The notes below the pieces were generated by a model. The model was not told where the DNA came from. It searched no databases and saw only the letters and a list, made by a program, of their open reading frames with translations. The position numbers and the translations under genes are program-made. DNA of 64,000 nucleotides, taken from assembly GCF_007990635.1 (NCBI RefSeq), contig NZ_AP019846.1:1364001-1428000 (forward strand), given 5' to 3'. Shown in pieces: positions 34,811-44,159 of the stretch. This stretch comes from Leptotrichia hongkongensis. GTDB taxonomy: Bacteria; Fusobacteriota; Fusobacteriia; Fusobacteriales; Leptotrichiaceae. Position 1 is the first letter of the stretch. Each line of letters starts with the position of its first letter.

Positions 34811-35728
34811 CTAAAATTTTTCCCATTTTTTCAAAATATCATCTAGCACTTGCTTTTCAGACATTTCTGATAAATTATAAGTAATATAGTTTTTTTCTTT
34901 TTTGAACCATGTCATCTGTCTTTTTGCATATCTTCTGCTCTCCATTTTTATTTCATCAATCGCTTCATCCAGCGTGATTTTCCCTTCAAAATATTTAAAT
35001 AGTTCCTTATATCCGATTGAAGATATTTTATAAAGACTTTCTGTATATTTATTATATACTTTTTTTGCTTCTTCTACAAGTCCTTTTGCAATCATAATTT
35101 CAACTCTTTTATTAATCCGTTCATAAAGTTCTTCTCTATTTCTAGTAAGAAATATCTTTAAGAACTCATAATTATTATTTCTTATATTTTGTATACGTAG
35201 CTCACTAAATTTTCCGCCGGTCAAAATACAAACTTCAATTGCTCTAACCAATCTCAATTTATTAGACAAATCAATTTCATTATACGATTTTTCGTCCATT
35301 TCTTTGAGAATTTTCTGTAACTCCTCAATACTTTTGCTTTCCAAATCAGCTCTGATTTTTGCATTTTTTGATGGCAGTTTTGCAAATCCATCTGTAATTG
35401 ATTTTATATAAAGTCCTGTTCCGCCTGTAATAATAATATTTTTCTCATTTTTTTCACCATTTTCATTCAAAATATTATTTACAGTTTTTTCAAAATCTCC
35501 CACAGAATAGTCTTCATCAGGGTTTATAACATCAATCATATAATGCTGTATTCCCTGCATTTCATCACTTGTTATCTTAGCTGTTCCTATATCCAGCTCC
35601 TTATAAATCTGAGAAGCATCTGCTGATATAATTGCTGAATCTATCTTTTTAGCAAGCTTTATCGATAAGTCTGTTTTTCCTACTCCAGTTGCACCTGCGA
35701 TTACAATTCCTTTTTTCCTTACTGCTAT
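34811..35728 (-). CDS. miaA: tRNA dimethylallyltransferase MiaA, probable AUA start
   Basis: The enzyme adds dimethylallyl to A37 of tRNAs reading U-initial codons. The open frame contains the P-loop GIVIAGATGVGKTDLS, SADASQIYKELDIGTAKIT, GGTGLYIKSI and AKRQMTWFKKE, all MiaA hallmarks. The first canonical start is the ATG at 35560, which would delete the P-loop and the substrate-binding SADASQ. Upstream in frame there is no ATG, GTG or TTG before the stop. GGGAGG (35742-35737) lies eight bases before an ATA codon at 35728-35726. Initiation there yields 305 residues, the family length, beginning (I)AVRKKGIVIAG. AUA initiation is rare. A sequencing error or mutation of ATG is the alternative. 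Confidence 0.85.
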   Translation of the reverse strand: MAVRKKGIVIAGATGVGKTDLSIKLAKKIDSAIISADASQIYKELDIGTAKITSDEMQGIQHYMIDVINPDEDYSVGDFEKTVNNILNENGEKNEKNIIITGGTGLYIKSITDGFAKLPSKNAKIRADLESKSIEELQKILKEMDEKSYNEIDLSNKLRLVRAIEVCILTGGKFSELRIQNIRNNNYEFLKIFLTRNREELYERINKRVEIMIAKGLVEEAKKVYNKYTESLYKISSIGYKELFKYFEGKITLDEAIDEIKMESRRYAKRQMTWFKKEKNYITYNLSEMSEKQVLDDILKKWEKF

Positions 35729-35793
35729 CTTCTTTACCTCCCATTATAAGTAAACCACATCTTTACTGAAAATCTTTTAAAAAAAATTTATTA

Positions 35794-37077
35794 CTAAACT
35801 ATATATTCAAATTCATACCCAGCAATAATTATAATATCTCCTTCTTCAACCCCAGCTTTTTCAAGCTCTGTTTCCATTCCAAGACTTCTCATCTTCTGAA
35901 GGAAATTTATTATTCCTTCTTCTCCAATAAACACATACTTTTTAAGCACATCATCCACAATACGTCCATCTACTTCAAATACATTGTCAGATGTTTTCTT
36001 AACAATCCAGTCATCTTTTTTATTATTTTCCTGAATCAGCTCTTCAACAGAATGAACTTCTTCCAGTTCTTCCCTAGGTATTTCCTGAATTAATTCCCAT
36101 GCCTTTGATAAAACCGGCTTTAGTCCCTCATTTGCAATTACAGAGACTGGGTAAACATATCTTATACCTTTTTCTTTAACAAATTTTTCAAATTCATCAT
36201 ATTTTTCATCTTCATAAAGCATGTCAATCTTATTAGCCACAACAATTTGAGGTTTATTTGCCAATTTTTCACTGTAATTTTTTAATTCGTGATTTATTTT
36301 TACAAAATCTTCCTTAGGATCACGTCCATCTAATCCTGAAATATCCACAATGTGAATAATCAATTTACATCTTTCAATATGCTTTAGGAATCTATCCCCA
36401 AGCCCTACTCCTTCATGAGCTCCTTCAATAAGACCTGGCACATCCGCCACAACAAAACTTTCCTCATCTCCCATTCTTACAACTCCCAATTTAGGCTTTA
36501 ATGTAGTAAAATGGTAACTTGCAACTTTTGATTTGGCAGCTGATACTTTATTAATAAAACTTGATTTTCCTACGCTTGGATAACCCACAAGAGCCACATC
36601 AGCCAGCAATTTTAATTCCAGCTTTATTTTTAATTCTACACCTTCACGACCACTTTCTGCTATTCTTGGAGCTTTTTTTACTGATGACTTGAAATGGATA
36701 TTTCCACGTCCGCCATCTCCACCTTTTAGAAATATTACTTTTTCATTTGGATTGTCCAAGTCAAGCAGCAGTTTATTTGTTTCAAAATCTCTAATCATTG
36801 TTCCAACTGGAACTTTTATAATCAAGTCTTCACCTGATTTTCCAGTAGAACGTGCAGCAGCCCCTTTTGTTCCGTCTTGTGCCTTAAATTTTTTACTGCT
36901 CTTAAAATCTACAAGCGTGTTAATATTTGGATCAGCGATAAAGACGATATCTCCACCTTTTCCGCCATCTCCACCGTCAGGCCCTCCAAACTGAACAAAT
37001 TTTTCACGTCTGAACGTAGCTGCTCCATCTCCTCCATTTCCAGAAATTACTGTAATTACACTTTCATCTATAAACAT
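35794..37077 (-). CDS. obg: Obg/CgtA ribosome-associated GTPase
   Basis: The 427-residue protein has the glycine-rich Obg fold first (GGDGAATFRREKF, GGPDGGDGGKGGDIVF). The GTPase domain follows with G1 GYPSVGKSS, G3 DVPGLIEGAHEG and G4 NKID. A C-terminal OCT domain ends the protein (about 340-427, IINFLQKMRSLGMETELEKAGVEEGD). It is an essential GTPase in 50S assembly and stringent control. Normal length. It lies 65 bp upstream of miaA and 59 bp downstream of the nuclease gene on the same strand. Confidence 0.96.
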   Translation of the reverse strand: MFIDESVITVISGNGGDGAATFRREKFVQFGGPDGGDGGKGGDIVFIADPNINTLVDFKSSKKFKAQDGTKGAAARSTGKSGEDLIIKVPVGTMIRDFETNKLLLDLDNPNEKVIFLKGGDGGRGNIHFKSSVKKAPRIAESGREGVELKIKLELKLLADVALVGYPSVGKSSFINKVSAAKSKVASYHFTTLKPKLGVVRMGDEESFVVADVPGLIEGAHEGVGLGDRFLKHIERCKLIIHIVDISGLDGRDPKEDFVKINHELKNYSEKLANKPQIVVANKIDMLYEDEKYDEFEKFVKEKGIRYVYPVSVIANEGLKPVLSKAWELIQEIPREELEEVHSVEELIQENNKKDDWIVKKTSDNVFEVDGRIVDDVLKKYVFIGEEGIINFLQKMRSLGMETELEKAGVEEGDIIIIAGYEFEYIV

Positions 37078-37136
37078 TTCATCACCTTTTCTTTATTATA
37101 GTTCTTTTTTTCATTTAATACAATTACTTAAACTCA

Positions 37137-37823
37137 TTATCTGTTTTTTGTTCTACTTGTTGCCGCCGCCTTTTTCTCTCTTCTGTAATTCCACGGCTCT
37201 ACATATCCTTTTTTTCCAAACAGGCCAAGTTTATTCTTTTTGGCATTTTCCTGGTAAGCCTGCATTCTAGCATCATTTTTGTCGTATTCCTGATACCACC
37301 ACGCATTTCCATTTTTTACCATTTCCTCATTTACATTTTTCCCGTCAGCATAGACTACAGCCACCGTTCTGCCATATCTATCCCTATTTTTCTCCTCAAT
37401 TTCAAGTGTCTTTCCATTTACCATCTTTTCCAACGCCTGCTTACTCTCGCTCCCATAATCCTGCGACTTTTCAGGAGCATCAATTCCAAACATCCTGATT
37501 TTTATAATTTCTCCAGTAAATTTCCCATTTTCCACTTTCTGAACGTTCATGGTATCTCCATCACTTACTTTTATAGCTTGATAACCTTTCAGAATAGTTG
37601 GATTCTGCACAGCTGCACTATTTGAATAATTAGTATTTGTACTTCTTGAAGCTGTATTTTTTTTAGAATTACTTGTTTTTGATCTTTTTTTACCAAATCC
37701 TAAATTCACTCCATTGTATGCAAATCCAAATATTGCTAATAACACAGTAATTATTGCAGCAATCAGTTTTTCATTTCCAGCTTTCGAACTTCTTCCAGTT
37801 TTTCTTCTTCTTTTTGTTGCCAT
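37137..37823 (-). CDS. Membrane-anchored thermonuclease-family (SNase) nuclease
   Basis: A basic N-terminus (ATKRRRKTGRSSK) precedes one hydrophobic segment (residues about 20-40), which should tether the protein to the inner membrane or act as an uncleaved signal. A Ser/Asn-rich linker leads to a staphylococcal-nuclease fold: KVSDGDTMNV, RMFGIDAPEKSQ and NRDRYGRTVAVVY. These carry the counterparts of catalytic Arg35, Glu43 and Arg87. Calcium-dependent cleavage of DNA and RNA outside the cytoplasm is likely, perhaps for nutrient recovery or against extracellular DNA. 228 residues. It is 18 bp behind the transsulfuration gene. Confidence 0.88.
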   Translation of the reverse strand: MATKRRRKTGRSSKAGNEKLIAAIITVLLAIFGFAYNGVNLGFGKKRSKTSNSKKNTASRSTNTNYSNSAAVQNPTILKGYQAIKVSDGDTMNVQKVENGKFTGEIIKIRMFGIDAPEKSQDYGSESKQALEKMVNGKTLEIEEKNRDRYGRTVAVVYADGKNVNEEMVKNGNAWWYQEYDKNDARMQAYQENAKKNKLGLFGKKGYVEPWNYRREKKAAATSRTKNR

Positions 37824-37841
37824 CTGTTTTTCCTTTATTCT

Positions 37842-38975
37842 TTATTTTTCCAACGCCTGTTTAAAATCTTCAATCAAATCATCAATATTCTCAAATCCAA
37901 CAGCTATTCTTATCAATGAATTTGTAAATCCTCTAGCCTCTTTTTCTTCATCAGGCATTTCGGCATGCGTAATTGTACTTGGATGAGTTACTAATGTTTC
38001 TGCTCCACCAAGACTCGCTGCAAATAATGCCACTTTCAAGTTTTCAAAAAACATTTTTACTTTTGAATCATCCTTTAAAGTAAATGAGAATACTGAACCT
38101 CCACCTGTTGCTTGACTTTCATGAATTTTTTTACCTTTATTTGTATCCAAAGTAGGATAGTAAATTTTATCAACCGCATCATGGCTTTGAAAAAATTCTA
38201 TTAGTTTTCCCGCATTCATTTGTGCCGCTTCCACTCTAAGTTTCAATGTTTTAAGACTTCTCATCAAAAGCCAGCTGTCAAATGGAGAAATTAAAGCTCC
38301 AGCCGCAACTTGTGAAAATTTAATTTTTTCCGCAAGTCCCTCATCATTTGTAATCGCAACTCCAGCCAGCAAATCATGATGCCCAGATAAAAATTTAGTT
38401 GCACTATGAATTACAATATCAATCCCAAAATCAAGCGGTTTTTGCAAATATGGAGTCATAAAAGTATTGTCTGCAATTGTTATCAAGTTATGCTCTTTTG
38501 CAATCTCTACAACTCCTCCCATATCCGTAACATCAAGCAATGGATTTGACGGAGTTTCAATAAAGATAGCCTTTGTATTTTCTTTAATAGCATTTCTAAT
38601 ATTATCCAAATCAGTTGTATCGACAAAAGTGTATTCCAATCCAAATTTTGAATAAATATCATGAACAATCCTATAAGTCCCACCATAAATATCCTGACCT
38701 AAAATAATATGATCTCCAGCTTTAAACATTGTAAATACAGACGTTGTAGTCGCCATTCCCGATGAAAAGGCATATCCATATTTACCATTTTCCAATGCGG
38801 CAAGTATTTCTTCAAGCTCATTTCTCGTAGGAGCCGAAACTCTTGAATATTCAAATTCCTGCGTCACTCCAAATTCCGCAACAGGAAAAGTTGAAGCAAA
38901 ATTAACATTTGTTCCCCAAAGTTCTCTCTTTTTTCCATTTCTTATTCCATGTATTGTTTTTGTTTCAAATCTCAT
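37842..38975 (-). CDS. PLP-dependent transsulfuration enzyme (cystathionine gamma-synthase/beta-lyase type)
   Basis: The ATG at 38975 (MRFETKTIHG) is chosen because family members begin this way; an in-frame ATG exists at 38993. 377 residues. Hallmarks are YSRVSAPTRNELEEILAALE, SSGMATTTS, ETPSNPLLDVTD and the PLP lysine in IVIHSATKFLSGHHD (Lys194). The C-terminal part (ATGGGSVFSFTLKDD, SLGGAETLVTHPS) also fits. Enzymes of this fold make or split cystathionine or use O-acyl-homoserine with sulfide. The sequence alone does not separate MetB, MetC and MetY-like roles. The GGAETL-type C-terminal segment fits gamma-synthase or beta-lyase. Cytoplasmic, probably first gene of the run to the PTS gene. 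Confidence 0.9.
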   Translation of the reverse strand: MRFETKTIHGIRNGKKRELWGTNVNFASTFPVAEFGVTQEFEYSRVSAPTRNELEEILAALENGKYGYAFSSGMATTTSVFTMFKAGDHIILGQDIYGGTYRIVHDIYSKFGLEYTFVDTTDLDNIRNAIKENTKAIFIETPSNPLLDVTDMGGVVEIAKEHNLITIADNTFMTPYLQKPLDFGIDIVIHSATKFLSGHHDLLAGVAITNDEGLAEKIKFSQVAAGALISPFDSWLLMRSLKTLKLRVEAAQMNAGKLIEFFQSHDAVDKIYYPTLDTNKGKKIHESQATGGGSVFSFTLKDDSKVKMFFENLKVALFAASLGGAETLVTHPSTITHAEMPDEEKEARGFTNSLIRIAVGFENIDDLIEDFKQALEK

Positions 38976-39165
38976 AACAATCTCACACTCCATTTCTTTT
39001 TTTACTATTTTACAATCTAAACTTTTGATACTGTTCTAATCTTATAAATATTTAATTTTTATTTTTTATTATGCAAATTAATGATTTTTTATACTTCTTA
39101 TGTTATAAGTTGTTTTTATTAATATTTGTTTTTTTATCTCTTTTAATATCTTTTTATTTCAAAAA

Positions 39166-39415
39166 AACACTCCATTTCATAATGTTTAGCAAGGAATTAA
39201 AACTTCTTGTCCTCAATATAGTTTATATTTTAAATGTTAGTTTATTTAATAACAGTTTTACTATTTTTATTATTTTTTTCGCAGGATTGCTCATTGCCGC
39301 AAATCCTTCACCTATGGCTAGACTACGACTTTTATTTGCCCAACTCCGAAACTCCTCCTTCCAGTCGTCGAACAGTCGTAGTTGAACAAATAAAAGCTCC
39401 GTCGATTTATTTTAT
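39166..39415 (+). repeat. Dispersed element R1, copy b
   Basis: The left arm (ACTCCATTTCATAATG, GGAATTAAAACTTCTTG) matches the end of copy c. The core from about 39280 to 39412 is nearly the same as copies a and c: AGGATTGCTCATTGCCGCAA, CACCTATGGCTAGACTACGA, ACTCCTCCTTCCAGTCGTCG and TTGAACAAATAAAAGCTCC. The right arm is missing. An ORF through it (MARLRLL...) is judged spurious. It fills half of the 499-bp gap; the rest (38976-39165) is AT-rich. Confidence 0.8.
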
Positions 39416-39474
39416 AGATTGAATATATCAAAAAATATAAAAAATGTTTCATTTGAAGGTTTAAAAACAAATAA

Positions 39475-40044
39475 TTAAAATAATTTATGCGATATTTTTA
39501 TTATTTTCTCATAAGCAATTCTCTTTTCACCAACGTCAGGCTCTCTATCTAAATAAATAACACCGCAATAACTGAATCCATTTTTTTCAAGAAACTTTTT
39601 CATTGGCTCATTGCTTTCATGCGTATCTGTTTTTATACTGAGTATTTTGTTTTTTATGCATTCTTTTTCCGAAAATTCTAATATCTTTGTTGCAACTCCT
39701 TTATTCTTTATTTCAGAATTAACTGCCAGCCTGTGGATTACGATATAATCATCATCTGATATCCATTTCCCTTCAATCTTGGAATACGGTTCTTCCTTTT
39801 CAGGCGATAAAACAATTGTTCCTAAAATTTTTTTTAAATTTTCTGATTCTAATTCATTTCTATTTTTTTCAATATCTTCAAGAACATAACTAATTCCCAA
39901 CTTTATATCATTTTCAATAACTTCCCTATTTGGATATCCATTTTGCCATTGATCCAGCCCTAACTTCTTCAATTCAATTTTTGCCTTTTCAATGATTTCC
40001 AAAATTCTGTCCACATCATCAAAAGTTGATTTTCTAAAATTCAC
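39475..40044 (-). CDS. GNAT-family N-acetyltransferase
   Basis: A 189-residue single-domain acetyltransferase. The acetyl-CoA-binding stretch VIHRLAVNSEIKNKGVATKILEFSEKEC contains the Q/R-x-x-G-x-G/A type loop (KNKGVA). It is followed by MKKFLEKNGFSYCGVIYLD, the usual last strand pair of GNAT enzymes. A GTG start is used, with GGGAGGAG six to seven bases upstream. The substrate is unknown; such stand-alone GNATs can acetylate amines, amino acids, antibiotics or proteins. It lies between R1 copy b and ung with no evident operon partner. Confidence 0.85.
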   Translation of the reverse strand: MNFRKSTFDDVDRILEIIEKAKIELKKLGLDQWQNGYPNREVIENDIKLGISYVLEDIEKNRNELESENLKKILGTIVLSPEKEEPYSKIEGKWISDDDYIVIHRLAVNSEIKNKGVATKILEFSEKECIKNKILSIKTDTHESNEPMKKFLEKNGFSYCGVIYLDREPDVGEKRIAYEKIIKISHKLF

Positions 40045-40186
40045 AAAAACTCCTCCCTTTCATAAAATTTAAATAATTATTTTAAAAAATTCTGTAGAAT
40101 CTGGTTGATACAGTAACTTTATATTTTTAAATATAAGAGAACTTGACTCATATAGCAATGTTACTCTAATTTTATAGTTTTTATTT

Positions 40187-40858
40187 TTATATTTGCCAGT
40201 CAATTTCTTTTTTTCCCAGCTTTTTCAAGACATCATTAGCTTTCTTAAAATGTCCACAGCCAAAAAAACCACGGCTTGCAGATAATGGGCTTGGATGAAC
40301 ACTTTCCAGAATATAATGTTTATTTATATCAATAAAGGCTTTCTTGCTTTTGGCGTTATTTCCCCAAAGTATGAAAATTATTGGCTCTTCACGTTCATTC
40401 AAATATTTTATCACATTATCTGTAAAAATTTCCCAGCCTATTTTTGAATGTGAGTTGGCATTTCCAGCGACTACAGTAAGTGCTGTATTTAAAAGTAATA
40501 CTCCCTGTTTTGCCCATTTTTCAAGAAATCCATTTTTACTCATTTTATACCCAAATTCATTTTCAATTTCTTTATAAATATTTTTTAGGGAAGGTGGCAA
40601 GGCAACTCCCTGCTTTACAGAAAATGCCAGTCCATGTGCCTGATTTTCGCCATGATACGGATCCTGTCCTAAAATTACAACTTTGCAGTCCTTATAACTA
40701 GTTAGCTTAAATGCAGAAAAAATCTCATTTTTATCAGGATAAATTGTTTTTGTCTTATATTCTTTCATTAAAAATTTTCTCAAATTTAAATAGTAATCTT
40801 TTTCAAATTCTTTCTCTTTTTTAAAAATTTCATCCCAGTCATTTCCAATATTAACCAT
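40187..40858 (-). CDS. ung: Uracil-DNA glycosylase, family 1
   Basis: 223 residues. The catalytic motif is VVILGQDPYHG (Asp66 activates water, His69 nearby). The uracil pocket includes GLAFSV and FILWGNNAKSKK. The DNA-intercalation loop is HPSPLSASRGFFGCGHF. This is the standard UNG that removes uracil from DNA in base-excision repair. AAGGAG precedes the ATG. Cytoplasmic, with no partner genes visible. Confidence 0.96.
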   Translation of the reverse strand: MVNIGNDWDEIFKKEKEFEKDYYLNLRKFLMKEYKTKTIYPDKNEIFSAFKLTSYKDCKVVILGQDPYHGENQAHGLAFSVKQGVALPPSLKNIYKEIENEFGYKMSKNGFLEKWAKQGVLLLNTALTVVAGNANSHSKIGWEIFTDNVIKYLNEREEPIIFILWGNNAKSKKAFIDINKHYILESVHPSPLSASRGFFGCGHFKKANDVLKKLGKKEIDWQI

Positions 40859-40913
40859 TTTCCAATCATTCCTCTCCTTAAAAATTCAAATCTTATTTCA
40901 CAGTCAAATTTTC

Positions 40914-41750
40914 CTAATTTACAAAAGGATTATAGAATCTTCCACCATTTATTTTTATAAGTACAATTGAAATAATTACGAATATTACTGTTACAAAGAT
41001 TGCTATAACATCTGGCATTTTCATTTTTCTTGCCTGATACCACGTTCGCTTTTTTCTTTTTCCAAATCCTCTTAAAATCATTGCATTGCTTATAATATCT
41101 ATTTTTTCAATGCTTGAAAATATTAACGGCATTAATGTATAGGATATATTTTTTATTCTTGTTATTAATTTTACATTTTTGGAAATATCTATTCCTTTTG
41201 CCTGCTGTGCCTTACTAATGGTTATAAAATCTTCCTGCACAGTTGGAATATATCTAAGTGCAATCGAAACTGCATAAGAAAATTTGTACGGCACACCTAT
41301 TCTGTTTAATGAAGAGGCGAATTCACTTGGATTTGTTGTAATTATAAACAGTAAAGCGACAGGAATAACCGAAAAATACTTTATAAATATATTAAACTCA
41401 TAAAATAGCTGTTCCTTCGTTATCACATAATTTCCAAAAATTTTTAAAATATCATGCCTTGTTCCATAAATTTTTGTTCCTTCAAGAGGAGAGAATAAAA
41501 AAATCATAATTAAATTTAATACAAGAAAAATAGTAATTAGATAAAATACAATTTTTATTTCATTAAACTTTATTTTGGAAATTCTAAAAAGTACAAATCC
41601 TAAAAATGTCAAAGCTAAAAGAAGCCTCGTATCGTAAGTAAACATAATTGCAACAGTCCATAATATGAAACAAATTAGTTTTGTCGCTCCATTTAGTCTA
41701 TGAATCACAGAATCCTTTTCGATATATTCCAGTAAAAATGTACCTGCCAT
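40914..41750 (-). CDS. ecfT: ECF transporter transmembrane coupling subunit EcfT
   Basis: A 278-residue membrane protein with about five to six hydrophobic helices. It carries the two coupling motifs of EcfT: KAQQAKGID and NAMILRGFGKRKK, where Ala-Arg-Gly-type sequences dock into the grooves of the ATPases. Its ATG directly follows the TAG of the ATPase gene with no gap, and the ribosome site lies inside the last ATPase codons. It links the energising ATPase to exchangeable S components. Confidence 0.93.
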   Translation of the reverse strand: MAGTFLLEYIEKDSVIHRLNGATKLICFILWTVAIMFTYDTRLLLALTFLGFVLFRISKIKFNEIKIVFYLITIFLVLNLIMIFLFSPLEGTKIYGTRHDILKIFGNYVITKEQLFYEFNIFIKYFSVIPVALLFIITTNPSEFASSLNRIGVPYKFSYAVSIALRYIPTVQEDFITISKAQQAKGIDISKNVKLITRIKNISYTLMPLIFSSIEKIDIISNAMILRGFGKRKKRTWYQARKMKMPDVIAIFVTVIFVIISIVLIKINGGRFYNPFVN

Positions 41751-43463
41751 CTAATCACCTGCCTTTTTCTGCTCTTTTTCATAATGCACAAATGTTCTTA
41801 TAAGCTCTTCGGAATTTATCCCGGTCTTTTCCGCCACATAGTGAAGTGAAGTTTCCTTCAAATTTGCCTGTTCCAATACATTTCTATCTGCCAAAATCTG
41901 TGCTGGATTTCCTGATTTTATAATTTTACCTTCATTAAAAACGTATGCCTTGTCAGTATACTCTAGCATCAAATGCATATCATGCGTTATAAATAAAATT
42001 GTAATCCCTAATTCATTCAGCTGTTTCAAAAATTCCATTATTTCCCTATAATGAAATAAATCCTGCCCTGCTGTCGGCTCATCCACTATTATCATCTCAG
42101 GCTGCAATACAAGGACAGATGCTATTGTAACCCTTTTTTTCTGCCCATAGCTAAGTGCTTTTATAGGCCATTTTCTAAATGGCTTTAATTTACATATTTC
42201 CAAAATTTCAATAACTCTTTTTTCTATTTCATCTTCTGAAGCTCCTCTAGTTTTTAGCCCTAATGCAACTTCATCAAAAACTGTAACTTTTGAAATCATT
42301 GTATTCGGATTTTGCAACACAAAACCTATTTTCTCAGCTCTTTTTGTTATATTTTCATCACTTATGTCCAAATTTTTATAAAAAATCTTTCCTTTGTCCT
42401 GCTTTTCAAATCCTGCGATAACCTTTGACAGCGTCGATTTTCCCGCTCCATTTGAACCAACTATGCTTATCATTTCACCTTTTTTTACATCTATATCTAT
42501 GTTTTTTAATATTTTTCTTTTCTCATTGTATGAAAATGAGATATTTTCAAGTTTTAATAATGTTTCTTCAGATTTTTCCCTTGCCTTGGGAGAATTATAT
42601 TTTATCCAGTTTAAAATGCCGTCTTCTGCTTCGGAAAAGTCAATCTTTTCAATATTAGAAATACTGCTATATTTCTCAAGGTTGACATTACTGTATTTTA
42701 GCAAGGAAATATACAAAGGCTCTCTTATATTCATCTTACTTAACAAATTTCCGTTCAAAATATTGTCAGGCGTGTCATCAGCAACGATTCTTCCTCCATC
42801 TACAACAATAATCCTGTCAATTCCCCTGTGCAATACATCCTCAAGTCTATGTTCTATAATTATTGTAGTCAATTTTTTATTATTATGAAGCTCATCTATA
42901 AGTTCAATCGCATATTTTCCGCTCAAAGGATCAAGATTTGCAAGCGGTTCATCGTAAAGAACAATATTGGTATCGTCCACCATTATTCCAGCGAGTGACA
43001 CTTTCTGCTTCTGTCCCCCAGATAAATCATGCGGCTTCAAGTCAAGCAGTGTTTCAATTTTTACAAATTTTGCTATTTTCTTTACCTTCTCTTTCATAAT
43101 CTGTGTCTTTACTTCATCATTTTCCAGAGCAAACGCTATATCTTCCGCAACAGTAAGCCCAACAAACTGTGCATCCGAATCCTGAAGAACAGTTCCCACA
43201 TATTTAGAATGTTCAAATACTTCCTTGCACTTTTTCCCATAAATCTCAAACTTTCCTGTTATTTCCCCCTTGTAAAAATAAGGAACAAGTCCATTTATAC
43301 AATGTCCCAAAGTACTTTTCCCAGAGCCTGACGGCCCTATTATAACGACTTTCTCCCCTTCATAAATTTTCAAATTTATATTATGTAATGTAGGTTCCGA
43401 CTGACTTTCGTACTTAAATGTAAAATTTTCAAAATTTACAGCAATTTTTCTATTTTCGTCCAA
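41751..43463 (-). CDS. ECF transporter ATPase, two ATP-binding domains fused
   Basis: 570 residues hold two complete ABC domains in one chain. Domain 1 has GPSGSGKST, LSGGQKQ and IVLYDEPLANLDP. Domain 2 has GSNGAGKST, the altered signature LSYGQKK and MIIVDEPTAGQD. Most ECF systems use separate EcfA1 and EcfA2; here they are fused, as in the YkoD/HmpU-like branch. A TTG start is preceded by AAAGGAGGAG. The products power vitamin uptake with EcfT and the S subunit encoded upstream. The fusion fixes a 1:1 pairing of unlike domains, with the second signature degenerate. Confidence 0.93.
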   Translation of the reverse strand: MDENRKIAVNFENFTFKYESQSEPTLHNINLKIYEGEKVVIIGPSGSGKSTLGHCINGLVPYFYKGEITGKFEIYGKKCKEVFEHSKYVGTVLQDSDAQFVGLTVAEDIAFALENDEVKTQIMKEKVKKIAKFVKIETLLDLKPHDLSGGQKQKVSLAGIMVDDTNIVLYDEPLANLDPLSGKYAIELIDELHNNKKLTTIIIEHRLEDVLHRGIDRIIVVDGGRIVADDTPDNILNGNLLSKMNIREPLYISLLKYSNVNLEKYSSISNIEKIDFSEAEDGILNWIKYNSPKAREKSEETLLKLENISFSYNEKRKILKNIDIDVKKGEMISIVGSNGAGKSTLSKVIAGFEKQDKGKIFYKNLDISDENITKRAEKIGFVLQNPNTMISKVTVFDEVALGLKTRGASEDEIEKRVIEILEICKLKPFRKWPIKALSYGQKKRVTIASVLVLQPEMIIVDEPTAGQDLFHYREIMEFLKQLNELGITILFITHDMHLMLEYTDKAYVFNEGKIIKSGNPAQILADRNVLEQANLKETSLHYVAEKTGINSEELIRTFVHYEKEQKKAGD

Positions 43464-43553
43464 ACTCTCCTCCTTTCGAGTTGAAAATATATTTTTATTT
43501 AAATCTATTCAGTAATCTAAATTGTAAACTTTTTATTTTATAAAGATTAAACA

Positions 43554-43613
43554 AAATACCCGCCTAATCTTCTCATAGCCATCTAAAACTATTTTGAAAA
43601 ATGCGGGTTATTT
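43554..43613 (-). terminator. Long-loop hairpin between S component and ATPase genes
   Basis: ACCCGC (43558-43563) and GCGGGT (43603-43608) with AT-flanks close a loop of about 39 nt, immediately behind the S-component stop. In the minus direction it runs into ATTTTGTTT. It probably attenuates transcription so that the S component is made in excess over the ATPase. A small structured element in the loop is possible. Confidence 0.5.
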
Positions 43614-43616
43614 GTA

Positions 43617-44159
43617 TTATTCCTGTTTTAAGCTTCCTTTGCTTACTATTGTTTTTGAAAATGCAAATATTAAAATTGTACCTAAAATTGCTACAACTAT
43701 CATATTTCCAAGTGCCGCTGTAACTCCTTGTGCAAATGCTTTTGCCTGCGGTTCCTTATATATTGCAATATCAATAATTGGAGCTAGAACTACCCAGCTT
43801 ATCAAGCTTATAATTACTTCTCCCACTATAAATTTTACAATTTTTGCTCCATTAAAATTCTCGATTTTAACAATTTTTCCTAAAAATCCAGTTGCCAGTC
43901 CAAAAAATGCCGCCGCTGCAACCCAGCTGAACCACACATTTCCATATCCTGAAATATCATTAAGCGTATGCCCAATAAATCCAATTCCTAGACCAACTGC
44001 AGGACCATATATAAATGCCATCAACGCTACAAAAGCAAATGTCACTTGTAATGTCGTATTAGGAATTGGTGTCGGAATTGCTACAAATCTTGATAATACA
44101 ATATAAATCGCTGCACCGATTCCCATTGCTACCACTTTTTTAATTGCTGTTGCTTCCAT
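43617..44159 (-). CDS. ECF transporter substrate-capture (S) component, UPF0397/COG4720-like
   Basis: The start at ATG 44159 (MEATAIKKVV) is supported by AGAGGTGAG; the longer frame to 44240 lacks a site. 180 residues with five to six membrane helices. The profile AIKKVVAMGIGAAIYIVLSR, IPTPIPNTTLQVTFAFVALM and GLGIGFIGHTLNDISGYG matches UPF0397/COG4720 proteins. NCBI labels these ECF-type riboflavin transporters; others link such S units to hydroxymethylpyrimidine. The vitamin is therefore unsure. No FMN or TPP riboswitch was recognised in the short upstream region. It forms one gene set with the fused ATPase and EcfT. Confidence 0.82.
   Translation of the reverse strand: MEATAIKKVVAMGIGAAIYIVLSRFVAIPTPIPNTTLQVTFAFVALMAFIYGPAVGLGIGFIGHTLNDISGYGNVWFSWVAAAAFFGLATGFLGKIVKIENFNGAKIVKFIVGEVIISLISWVVLAPIIDIAIYKEPQAKAFAQGVTAALGNMIVVAILGTILIFAFSKTIVSKGSLKQE

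Noticed and set aside
39071-39385. Plus-strand ORF of 104 codons with a C-terminal LLIAANPSPMARLRLLFAQL stretch
   Set aside because: It runs through R1 copy b. The same peptide would arise at each R1 copy simply because the DNA is repeated, there is no ribosome site, and copy a interrupts it with an insertion.
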